Source: CAVVAL01 sp963742725 (GTDB lineage Bacteria > Actinomycetota > Actinomycetes > Mycobacteriales > Cryptosporangiaceae). From it: 64,000 nt of DNA. Under the pieces are notes generated by a model, which searched no databases, was not told the origin of the DNA, and was given only the letters and a program-made list of their open reading frames with translations. Below are positions 32,169 through 39,033 of this stretch, one piece after another. The position numbers and the translations under genes are program-made. The DNA lies in assembly GCA_963742725.1 (NCBI GenBank), contig CAVUMX010000004.1:1095317-1159316 (forward strand). Reading direction: 5' to 3'. The stretch's first letter is position 1. Every line of letters starts with the position of its first letter.

Positions 32169-32663
32169 GTGGCTGAGGTGGCGCTTCGGCTGGTCGACGA
32201 CTCCGACCTCGATGCCTTGTTCGAACAGATGCGGGATCCCGAGTCGGTGCGGATGGCCGCCTTCGTCTCCGGAGATCCCGATGACCGCGCCGCATTCGAT
32301 CTCCACATGGCGAAGGTCAGGACCTCGCCTGAGGTGACCCACCGCGCGGTCACCCTCGATGGACGGCTCGTCGGCAGTGTGGCCAGCTTCGTCATTGATA
32401 GCGATACCGAGGTCACGTACTGGATCGACAGGTCCTTCTGGGGGCAAGGCATCGCCGGCCGAGCGCTCGGCCTGCTCCTGGAGTCGGTTCGCGCCCGTCC
32501 CATGTTCGCCCGCGCCGCGAGTGACAATGTGAGATCGCTCAAGGTGCTGCAGCGGGCGGGATTCGTGACCGTGGGCACGGAGATCTCGTTCGCCAACGGG
32601 CGGAACACGGAGATCGAGGAAACGATCCTGCGCCTTGACGCGCCTGCGAATCCGGATCGCTGA
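32169..32663 (+). CDS. GNAT-family N-acetyltransferase
   Basis: 164 residues, RimJ/RimL-like GNAT. Acetyl-CoA binding segment EVTYWIDRSFWGQGIAGRALGLLL and the closing NVRSLKVLQRAGFVTVGTE are diagnostic. The acceptor (protein N-terminus, amino compound or drug) cannot be told. GTG 32169 starts 147 bp after tRNA-Asn, with a G-rich stretch upstream as ribosome site. A hairpin follows at 32674-32700. Confidence 0.88.
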   Translation: MAEVALRLVDDSDLDALFEQMRDPESVRMAAFVSGDPDDRAAFDLHMAKVRTSPEVTHRAVTLDGRLVGSVASFVIDSDTEVTYWIDRSFWGQGIAGRALGLLLESVRARPMFARAASDNVRSLKVLQRAGFVTVGTEISFANGRNTEIEETILRLDAPANPDR

Positions 32664-32673
32664 CGACCGGCGT

Positions 32674-32700
32674 CCCGGAAGTTCTTCAAAGAAGTCCGGG
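32674..32700 (+). terminator. Hairpin after the GNAT gene
   Basis: CCCGGA, then TTCTT/AAGAA, then TCCGGG form an interrupted 6+4/5-bp stem starting 11 bp after the GNAT stop. No T tail. Confidence 0.5.
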
Positions 32701-32786
32701 GGCGGTGTCGGATCGGGGCGGTCGTGTTCGTAGCAGGGGTGAGGCCGCCCACGAGGGGCGGCGCCAAGGCAAAGGAACCAGCGCCC

Positions 32787-33398
32787 ATGAAGCTGACGAC
32801 CATGACCCAGGTCACCATCGACGGAGTGATGCAGGGCAACGGCGGCGCGTCGGATGAGGACCGCAGGAACGGATTCGAGCGCGGCGGATGGGCACTGGGG
32901 GCGGGTGACGACGAGACCAGGACGTTCATCACGCAGACCTACCAGCGCGCCGAGGCGTTCCTGTTCGGCCGGCGCACCTACGAGTTGTTCGCCGGCTCCT
33001 GGGGATCAATCGACCAGCTGCGCGCACATCCCATCGGCGTGGCTTTGCACGAGGCCCCCAAGTACGTTGCCTCGACCACGCTCACCGCGCCGCGTTGGGA
33101 GGACACGACCGTTCTCCGCGGTGACCTCGCGGCGGCCATCGGTGAGCTGAAGGCCAAGCCCGGGGGCGAGCTGCAGGTGCACGGCAGCGGCGGCCTGACC
33201 CGGTGGCTGCTGGAGAACGATCTGGTCGACGAGATGACTCTGATCGTGGTGCCGGTGATCCTGGGCCAGGGCGCGAGGCTGTTCCCGGAGACCGGTCCGG
33301 ATCTTGCGCTCGACCTGGTCGAGTCGCGGGTCGACTCGAAGGGCGTGACGATCCAGGTCTACCGGCCGGCCGGGCGCCCGCGGTATGCGACGGCCTGA
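32787..33398 (+). CDS. Dihydrofolate-reductase-fold (RibD C-terminal-like) protein
   Basis: 203 residues. N-terminal MTQVTIDGVMQGNGG, LFGRRTYELFAGSWG, and the C-terminal ELQVHGSGGLTRWLLENDLVDEMTLIVVPVILGQGARLF are typical of the YyaP/YwjB DHFR-like family. Probably an NADPH-dependent reductase of unknown substrate. Start ATG 32787 follows AAAGGAA. It precedes the YciI and sigma-factor genes by 52 bp and is likely in the same operon, as often seen for this family. Confidence 0.87.
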   Translation: MKLTTMTQVTIDGVMQGNGGASDEDRRNGFERGGWALGAGDDETRTFITQTYQRAEAFLFGRRTYELFAGSWGSIDQLRAHPIGVALHEAPKYVASTTLTAPRWEDTTVLRGDLAAAIGELKAKPGGELQVHGSGGLTRWLLENDLVDEMTLIVVPVILGQGARLFPETGPDLALDLVESRVDSKGVTIQVYRPAGRPRYATA

Positions 33399-33450
33399 GT
33401 CCCTGACCACCGAACCACGCTGTCTCGACACCAGAGGAGATGATCTTCAG

Positions 33451-33774
33451 ATGCAGTACCTGGTTTCCGTGATCGACGACAAGAGCAATCCCGGCAGCAC
33501 GGACAGGCAGCCTGCCATCAGCGCGTTCAACGAACGACTGATCGCCGAGGGCCACTGGGTTTTCGCGGGCGGACTCGCGGACACCGACGCGGCCACGGTC
33601 ATCGACAACCGTGGCGAGCAGGCGGTGTTCAGCGACGGGCCTTTCGTGGAGTCGAAGGAGTACCTCGCCGGCGTCTGGGTGTGGGAGGCCCCCGATCTGG
33701 ATGTGGCGCTCAGGCTCGCCACCGAGGCGTCGAAGGTCTGCGATCGGAAGATCGAGGTGCGGCCGTTCCGGTGA
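33451..33774 (+). CDS. YciI-family protein with DGPF motif
   Basis: 107 residues, ferredoxin-like alpha/beta YciI domain: MQYLVSVIDDK and the signature FSDGPFVESKEYLAGVWVWEAPDLDVAL. DGPF proteins are the constant partners of ECF42 sigma factors, and here the stop overlaps the sigma GTG (GTGA). Function of DGPF proteins is not firmly known. ATG 33451 has GAGGAGA about ten bases upstream. Confidence 0.88.
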   Translation: MQYLVSVIDDKSNPGSTDRQPAISAFNERLIAEGHWVFAGGLADTDAATVIDNRGEQAVFSDGPFVESKEYLAGVWVWEAPDLDVALRLATEASKVCDRKIEVRPFR

Positions 33775-35005
33775 GCGACGTCGAGGAGGCGATCACCCGG
33801 GCCCACCACGACGAGTGGGCGCGGGTGGTCGCCGGCCTGACCAGGCGCTTCGGTGACCTCGACATCGCCGAGGAGGCAGCGGCCGAGGCGTTCACGATCG
33901 CCGTCGAGCGGTGGCCGGCCGACGGCGTGCCGCCCAACCCCGGCGCCTGGCTGACCACCACCGCCAACCGCAAGGCCATCGACCGGATCCGACGCGAGAA
34001 CAAGCGCGACGACAAACACAAGGAGGCTCAGATGGTGTACGACAACACCCACCCGAGCCTCTCGGCGCCATCGACGACGACCGGCTGCGGCTGATCTTCA
34101 CCTGCTGTCACCCGGCGCTCGCGACGGAGTCCCGCGTGGCGTTGACGCTGCGGATGGTCGGCGGTCTGACCGTGCCCGAGATCGCCCGCGCCTTCCTGGT
34201 GCAGGAGACCGCGATGGGGCAGCGGATCACCCGCGCGAAGGCCAAGATCAAGGCGGCGCGCATCCCCTATCGGGTGCCGTCCGCGGAGGATCTCCCGGGA
34301 CGCGTCTCCGGCGTACTCGCCGTCCTCTTCCTCGTTTTCAACGAGGGCTACCTGGCCAGCGGCCCCGACACCAGTCCCGTACGCCACGACCTGACCACCG
34401 AGGCGATCCGGCTCACCCGCCTGATCCGCGCGCTCCTGCCGCAGGACGGGGAAGTGGCCGGGCTGCTGGCGCTGATGCTGCTCACCGAGGCCCGCCGCAC
34501 CGCCCGGGTCTCGGCGAACGGCGAACTGGTCGCGCTCGACGAGCAGGACCGTGGGGCCTGGGACACGGAACTGATCGCCGAAGGACATCGGCTGGTGCGC
34601 GAGCGCCTGGCCGCCGCGACTGCCGGGGTGGCTCCGGGCCGCTACCAGATCCTCGCCGCGATCAACGCCGTGCACACCTCCGCCCGCGACATCCGCGACA
34701 CCGACTGGTCACAGGTCGTCGCCCTCTACGACCAACTCGTCAGCCTCGACCCGTCGCCCATCGTCGCCCTCAACCGGGCCATCGCGGTCGCCGAACTCGA
34801 CGGGCCGCAGGTGGCACTGGCCATCGTTGACCGCCACGCCGAGGCGTTGGCCGGCTATCACGCCTACCACGCCACCCGCGCCGACCTGCTGCGCCGGCTG
34901 GGCCAGAGTCAGCAGTCACGCGCGGCGTACGACCGGGCCATCGAGCTGGCCGGCAACACCGCCGAGACCGCCTACCTGACTCGCCGCCGCGACCAACTGC
35001 GGTAA
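33771..35005 (+). pseudogene. ECF42-type RNA polymerase sigma factor, frameshifted in this sequence
   Basis: The N-terminal part (33771-34051) encodes region 2 (VSDVEEAITRAHHDEWARVVAGL ... ITIAVERW-like AFTIAVERWPADGVPPNPGAWLTTTANRKAIDRI). The rest, region 4 (LRMVGGLTVPEIARAFLVQETAMGQRITRAK) and the long C-terminal TPR-like extension of the ECF42 group, continues in the next frame. One C appears missing in the run at 34052-34054: adding it restores NTHPEPLGAIDDDRLRLIF and a 411-residue protein. Either a recent inactivating deletion or a sequencing error. GTG 33771 is coupled to the YciI gene. Confidence 0.85.
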
Positions 35006-35094
35006 CGCCCACGGATCCCAACCGACACCCCGCGCGCAGCGGCGGCCGGCCCCGGCTGGGCGCGGATACGACGAAGGGATCGCGGGTGTTCTCG

Positions 35095-35499
35095 CTACTC
35101 TTCGAGGTAGTACTCCGCCCACCAGCGCGCTTGCTCGTCGACGGAGAAGTCGTCGAAATCGCCGGCGGACTCGCACTTGGCGAGGTAGCGCAGTGCGTCC
35201 GCGGCTTCTTCGGAGCCGTCGGTGGCCAGGTGTTTCTTGGTGGCGTCGACGCCGGCGCCGCACAGCAGCTGGACGTCGAGGGCGCAGTGGGCGTCCCAGG
35301 TGGATTCCTTCGCCTGCCAGATGGTCAGCACGTCGTCGAGGTGGCCGGCACTGAACAGCTGGACGCAGCACAGCTTCATCAGCTCGGTGTCCTGCTCGTG
35401 GCCGAGCTGCGTATGGGCGCGCAGGATGCCCCGGATCTCCGCCAGCGCGTCGGCGGACGGCCGCAGGCCGTACCGGCGAAGGCTCTCATCCTGGTCCAC
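35095..35499 (-). CDS. Hypothetical helical protein
   Basis: 134 residues, acidic, mostly helical (SADALAEIRGILRAHTQLGHEQDTELMKLCCVQLFSAGHLDDVLTIWQAKESTWDAHCALDVQLLCGAG). No signal or membrane segment. The pattern looks like a repeat-type scaffold and is reminiscent of immunity or accessory proteins, but no family is recognised with certainty. Starts 56 bp from the divergent DUF1398 gene. Confidence 0.65.
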   Translation of the reverse strand: MDQDESLRRYGLRPSADALAEIRGILRAHTQLGHEQDTELMKLCCVQLFSAGHLDDVLTIWQAKESTWDAHCALDVQLLCGAGVDATKKHLATDGSEEAADALRYLAKCESAGDFDDFSVDEQARWWAEYYLEE

Positions 35500-35555
35500 G
35501 AGTACTCCGTCAGCTATTCACGTCAACAGCAAAAGCTGCATAGTACCCTGTGCGT

Positions 35556-35942
35556 ATGTTCACACTTGAGCAGATCACCGACATTCACGATCGCTTGGGC
35601 AACAGTGAAACACTGGGCGACTATTTGCGCGCGCTGCGCGAAATCGGCGTCGAGGGACACGACTCCTACGTTACCGACGGGCACGCCGAATACTTTGGCG
35701 TGGAAGGGCAGAAGCTGGTCGGCCCGGCATTCCACGAGACGTTCACCATCGCCGAGACCTGCGACAAGGAGCAGTTCCTGCAGTACATGCAGCAGGTAGA
35801 ACAAGGAGATATCGGCTACGTGGAGATGTCCAAGGCTCTGGCCGACAACGGCGTCGAGAAGTGGACGTTCGACACCGAAAAGTTGACCATCACGTACCTC
35901 GACAAAGCCGGAAATGTGTTGCTGGCCGAACAGCTCGAGTAG
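35556..35942 (+). CDS. DUF1398 family protein
   Basis: 128 residues, matching the layout of DUF1398 (YbcV-like) proteins: FTLEQITDIHDR, YLRALREIGVEGHDSYVTDGHAEYFG, FTIAETCDKEQFLQYMQQVEQGDIGYVEMSKALADNGVEKW and ITYLDKAGNVLLAEQ. Function unknown. ATG 35556 sits six bases after TACCCT (35544-35549), giving a leaderless start; GTG 35550 is also in frame. Base composition is lower in GC than neighbours, hinting at acquisition. Confidence 0.8.
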   Translation: MFTLEQITDIHDRLGNSETLGDYLRALREIGVEGHDSYVTDGHAEYFGVEGQKLVGPAFHETFTIAETCDKEQFLQYMQQVEQGDIGYVEMSKALADNGVEKWTFDTEKLTITYLDKAGNVLLAEQLE

Positions 35943-35949
35943 GCTTCGG

Positions 35950-36867
35950 TTATCGATATCCGGTGGCGTCGGCGGGTTTACCGGCGCTTTCCACCTCACG
36001 GATATAGCGCCATGCATCCGGCTGGCTGCCGTCGAGATCGGTGAAGCCGTACACCTGCGCGAGATCGCCGCTGGACAGCGACTTCCCGTTCCAGCGGCTC
36101 ACCTCGGGATCTGCGGCAAGAGCGGCCACCGCGCGACCCACGTAGTGCGGCGTCTCGGAGATGACGAAGTGTGGCTCGTTCGCGGTGGCGTCGCGCCAGT
36201 TGTCCTCGGTGACCCCGAAGCCCTCCAGCATCATTTCCGATCGCAGCCATCCCGGTGTCAGCGACACGGCGGTCGCGCCATGGGGAGCCAGCTCGTCGGC
36301 TTGCACCAGGGCGAGACGGATCGCCGATACCTTCGCGAGGTCGTAGTACAGCCCGACCGTTCCGCGGTAGGTGGCGTTGTACTCGGCCGTGCCGTCGGTG
36401 ATCTCCACGACCAGCCCGCCCGGCTTCCTGATCAGCAGCGGTAGCGCGAAGTGGCTGGCGATGATGTGCGTGTCGACGGCCAGGCGCAGCAGCCGCAGGC
36501 CCTTCTCTAGCGAGTGCTCCCAGACAGGCTTGTTCCACTCGGCGAGCGGATCGCCGCCCCACACGTCGTTGACCAGCACGTCGAGTCGACCGTGGTCACG
36601 ATCGATGCGCCCCACCAGCGCCTGCACCTGGTCTGGCTCCAGGTGATCCACCTGGACCGCGATGCCCTCGCCGCCGGCCCGGGTGACGAGCTCGGCGGTC
36701 TCCTCGATCGTCTCCGGACGGTTCATGTCCGAACGCCGCGCTCGCGTCGAGCGTCCGGTCGCGTACACCGTCGCCCCAGCCGCGCCGAGTTGGATCGCGA
36801 TTCCCCGCCCCGCGCCGCGAGTGGCGCCCGCCACCAGTGCAACCTTGCCGTTGAGTGCTCCGGTCAT
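35950..36867 (-). CDS. SDR family oxidoreductase
   Basis: 305 residues. Cofactor motif VAGATRGAGRGIA, ATGRSTRARRS (basic, NADP-like), VNDVWGGDP in place of NNAG, VVEITDGTAE, and Y-D-L-A-K as the YxxxK active site. Longer and more diverged than the classical SDR at 15765, resembling a subgroup of uncharacterised actinobacterial SDRs. ATG 36867 chosen because residues upstream are atypical. Convergent with DUF1398 (7 bp). Confidence 0.85.
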   Translation of the reverse strand: MTGALNGKVALVAGATRGAGRGIAIQLGAAGATVYATGRSTRARRSDMNRPETIEETAELVTRAGGEGIAVQVDHLEPDQVQALVGRIDRDHGRLDVLVNDVWGGDPLAEWNKPVWEHSLEKGLRLLRLAVDTHIIASHFALPLLIRKPGGLVVEITDGTAEYNATYRGTVGLYYDLAKVSAIRLALVQADELAPHGATAVSLTPGWLRSEMMLEGFGVTEDNWRDATANEPHFVISETPHYVGRAVAALAADPEVSRWNGKSLSSGDLAQVYGFTDLDGSQPDAWRYIREVESAGKPADATGYR

Positions 36868-36990
36868 GCCGTCAACGTCGCACACCGGTCGGACAGTTCA
36901 ACCCGGCTGGCCTGGTGCCTCACGCCGCATGCGCGTATCAATCAAGGTGTGCCGCACGGACGCTGACTGTCCGGACCTTGGGGGTGGGGC

Positions 36991-37401
36991 ATGAGTGAAC
37001 GGGATGACTTCTTGCGCTGGGTCGGGTCTCGTCTCAAGGACGCCGAGGTGGCGATACACAACGGGGACGCCGCGCCGCGGTTCGCCATCTGGTCCCGGAA
37101 AGAGCCGGTGACCGTGTTCGGCGCGTGGACGTCGGGCAGCGGGCAGCAGGAAGTGGGCGACATCTTCCGGCGCCTGGAGAACGGCTTCTCGGACTGCACG
37201 TCGTTCTCGCACGACGTCATCGCGGCGGACGTGGACGGCGACATGGCCTACACCGTCGGCTACGAGCGCACGAAAGCGTCGTTCGACGGGCAGCCCCGGC
37301 AGTACACGCTCCGGGTGACGCAGGTCTACCGCCGCGAGGGCGGGGAGTGGAAGGTCGTGCACCGCCACGCGGACACGGTGGCGGAACCAGAGGAGGCATA
37401 G
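36991..37401 (+). CDS. SnoaL-like/NTF2-fold protein (ketosteroid isomerase-like)
   Basis: 136 residues with an NTF2 fold of the SgcJ/calcium-calmodulin kinase association type: DDFLRWVGSRLKDAEVAIHNGDAAPRFAIWSRKEPVTVFGA, MAYTVGYERTKASFDGQP, and YTLRVTQVYRREGGEWKVVHRHAD. Such small domains often act as isomerases or unknown binding proteins. ATG 36991 follows a GGGGGTGGGG stretch. A DasR-type operator region begins 23 bp after its stop. Confidence 0.8.
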   Translation: MSERDDFLRWVGSRLKDAEVAIHNGDAAPRFAIWSRKEPVTVFGAWTSGSGQQEVGDIFRRLENGFSDCTSFSHDVIAADVDGDMAYTVGYERTKASFDGQPRQYTLRVTQVYRREGGEWKVVHRHADTVAEPEEA

Positions 37402-37423
37402 GCCGCTTGACCCGTCCGATTCA

Positions 37424-37461
37424 AGTGGTGTAGACCATTGATTCATAAGGTCTAGACCATG
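37424..37461 (+). promoter_or_regulatory. Two DasR (dre)-like operators upstream of the secreted CBM-lyase gene
   Basis: AGTGGTGTAGACCATT (37424-37439) and TAAGGTCTAGACCATG (37446-37461) both match the dre consensus ACTGGTCTAGACCACT around the core GGTCTAGACC (one mismatch in the first), spaced 22 bp, 20-57 bp before the start codon. DasR is the GntR-type N-acetylglucosamine-responsive repressor. Confidence 0.65.
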
Positions 37462-37480
37462 CCAAGAACCGGGAGTGGTC

Positions 37481-38317
37481 ATGTCGAGAACGCGTGCGGT
37501 CGTCCTCGTAACTGTCCTGACACTCGCGGGTTTCCTGCCGATGGCGTCCGCGTCGGCTGCGACCTGCGCGGCACCATGGAGTTCCTCGAGCGAGTACACC
37601 GGTGGTGCCGTCGTCTCCTACGGCAGTCACAACTGGTCGGCGCAGTGGTGGACGAAGGGCGAGACGCCGGGCACGACCGGCGAGTGGGGCGTGTGGAGGG
37701 ACCAAGGTTCCTGCGGCACGGCGACACCAGGCCCGACGGACGGGTGGCGGCAGGCGTCGTTCGCCTACAACATGCAGAAGCCGTACGACCTGAGCCTGAG
37801 CCAGCGGTACCGGCATGACGCCGCGACCGGCACCCACACGATGTGGGTGTACGCCACCGACAAGCCGCACACCGCGAACAGCAACACCGACCCGCGCACG
37901 GAGATGCGCTGGCACCAGGAGTACAGCGGCGGCCAGCACATGTTCGACGCCGACGTCTACATCCCGACGGGTGTGTCCGTGACGACCGTCATGCAGATCC
38001 TGCGGGTTGGCGGCGGGGCGCCCGGCACCCCGGCGACCGATCTGATGCTCAACGTCTTCAATCTCAACGGCGGGTCGCTGCACCCCTCCTACAGCAGCCG
38101 GCCGTCGCTCAAGACCGGCCTCTACAACACCTGGTTCAACCTCAAGGTGGCGCACAACGCCAGCACCGGCCAGATCCAGATCTTCATCGACAACCAGCTC
38201 AAGCTCACGACGACAGACAACGGCCCGGCGACCCGTCACTTCAAGAACGGCGTCTACCACCACGGCGACAGTCGCGCTGAAGCGCGCTTCAAGAACATCC
38301 GCTACTGGGTGCGCTGA
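37481..38317 (+). CDS. Secreted polysaccharide lyase-like protein with N-terminal carbohydrate-binding module
   Basis: 278 residues. Sec signal peptide (about 1-27, cut near SASA-A), a CBM5/12-type chitin/cellulose-binding module (CAAPWSSSSEYTGGAVVSYGSHNWSAQWWTKGE...GSC), a short linker, and a beta-jelly-roll domain with RTEMRWHQEY, MQILRVGGG and HFKNGVYHHG. These three align with the PL7/PL20-type lyase signatures RxEx(R), QIH and YFKxGxY, though the QIH histidine is a Leu. Likely cleaves uronate or related polymers outside the cell. ATG 37481 follows GGGAG; two DasR-like sites suggest amino-sugar control. Confidence 0.75.
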   Translation: MSRTRAVVLVTVLTLAGFLPMASASAATCAAPWSSSSEYTGGAVVSYGSHNWSAQWWTKGETPGTTGEWGVWRDQGSCGTATPGPTDGWRQASFAYNMQKPYDLSLSQRYRHDAATGTHTMWVYATDKPHTANSNTDPRTEMRWHQEYSGGQHMFDADVYIPTGVSVTTVMQILRVGGGAPGTPATDLMLNVFNLNGGSLHPSYSSRPSLKTGLYNTWFNLKVAHNASTGQIQIFIDNQLKLTTTDNGPATRHFKNGVYHHGDSRAEARFKNIRYWVR

Positions 38318-38356
38318 CGCCCGCGGTGCTTTGCGCAGGTCACCTACTGTGACGAT

Positions 38357-38670
38357 GTGCGAAAGTACTGGGCGCCTGGCTGATGTCGCTGCTCTCGCTC
38401 GGAGTAGGTGTGGCCTTCATCATGCGGGCTCCCGATGAGGGGCGCCACAACGAAGAGCTTCGCCGTGGGCCGACTGTGATCGGCGTGGTCATCGAGTCCG
38501 TGGAGTACGGCCAGAAGGGGCCGGAGGACTGGATTCTCGTCAGGTTCACGACCAACGATGGTCAACTGGCCGAGTCGCGGCTATACGAGGGCGAACTCAG
38601 GGGGGAGCTTCCCGAGATCGGCGACACGGTCATGGTCCGCTACGCGCCGAGCAACCCCGGCGGGGAACAT
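38357..38670 (+). pseudogene. Decayed DUF3592-like membrane protein gene
   Basis: From ATG 38383 the frame gives a membrane helix (LLSLGVGVAFIM) and a DUF3592-like beta domain ending EIGDTVMVRYAPSNPGG. After about 38665 the frame runs on into the antisense of the neighbouring gene (to 39114), so the natural end is lost. A leaderless GTG at 38357, six bases after TACTGT, reads VRKYWAPG in another frame, suggesting a small frameshift at the N-terminus as well. Probably non-functional or a novel fusion. Confidence 0.5.
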
Positions 38671-38976
38671 CGAGATGCCGTGGGCGCGCACCAGCTCTGC
38701 GAGCCATTCCCACGGATGCTCGTCTCCGGGGGCGTCGTCGTCCGGCAACACCGTGGTGCGGACGTCCCGTTCCAGGCTCTCCAGGGTGATGTATCGCCAG
38801 GGGTCGTCGCCGCCGCTCAGGCTGAAGCCGCGTTCGGTGTGCAGGGTCATGCGGCGCCCGTCGGCGAGTACGGCGAACTCGTGCACGTCGAACGCAGCGC
38901 TACGCCCGTCCTGGTCGGCGGACTCGGCGGAGTAGTCGCACCACGCACCCAACCGGACCACTGTCATGACCACCAT
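38581..38976 (-). CDS. Hypothetical protein, 3' end probably replaced
   Basis: 131 residues. Residues to about 105 look genuine (VVRLGAWCDYSAESADQDGRSAAFDVHEFAVLADGRRMTLHTERGFSL...DPWRYITLESLERDVRTTVLPDDD...WEWLAELVRAHGI). The last 25 residues are read from the opposite strand of the DUF3592-like gene. This suggests the two convergent genes were joined by a deletion near 38665. ATG 38976 has GAGG five bases upstream. No known family recognised. Confidence 0.55.
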   Translation of the reverse strand: MVVMTVVRLGAWCDYSAESADQDGRSAAFDVHEFAVLADGRRMTLHTERGFSLSGGDDPWRYITLESLERDVRTTVLPDDDAPGDEHPWEWLAELVRAHGISMFPAGVARRVADHDRVADLGKLPPEFALV

Positions 38977-39033
38977 GATCACCTCGGGCGGCAACCGGCG
39001 GCGCGATCGCGGGGACCGCGCCGCCGTGAAGAG

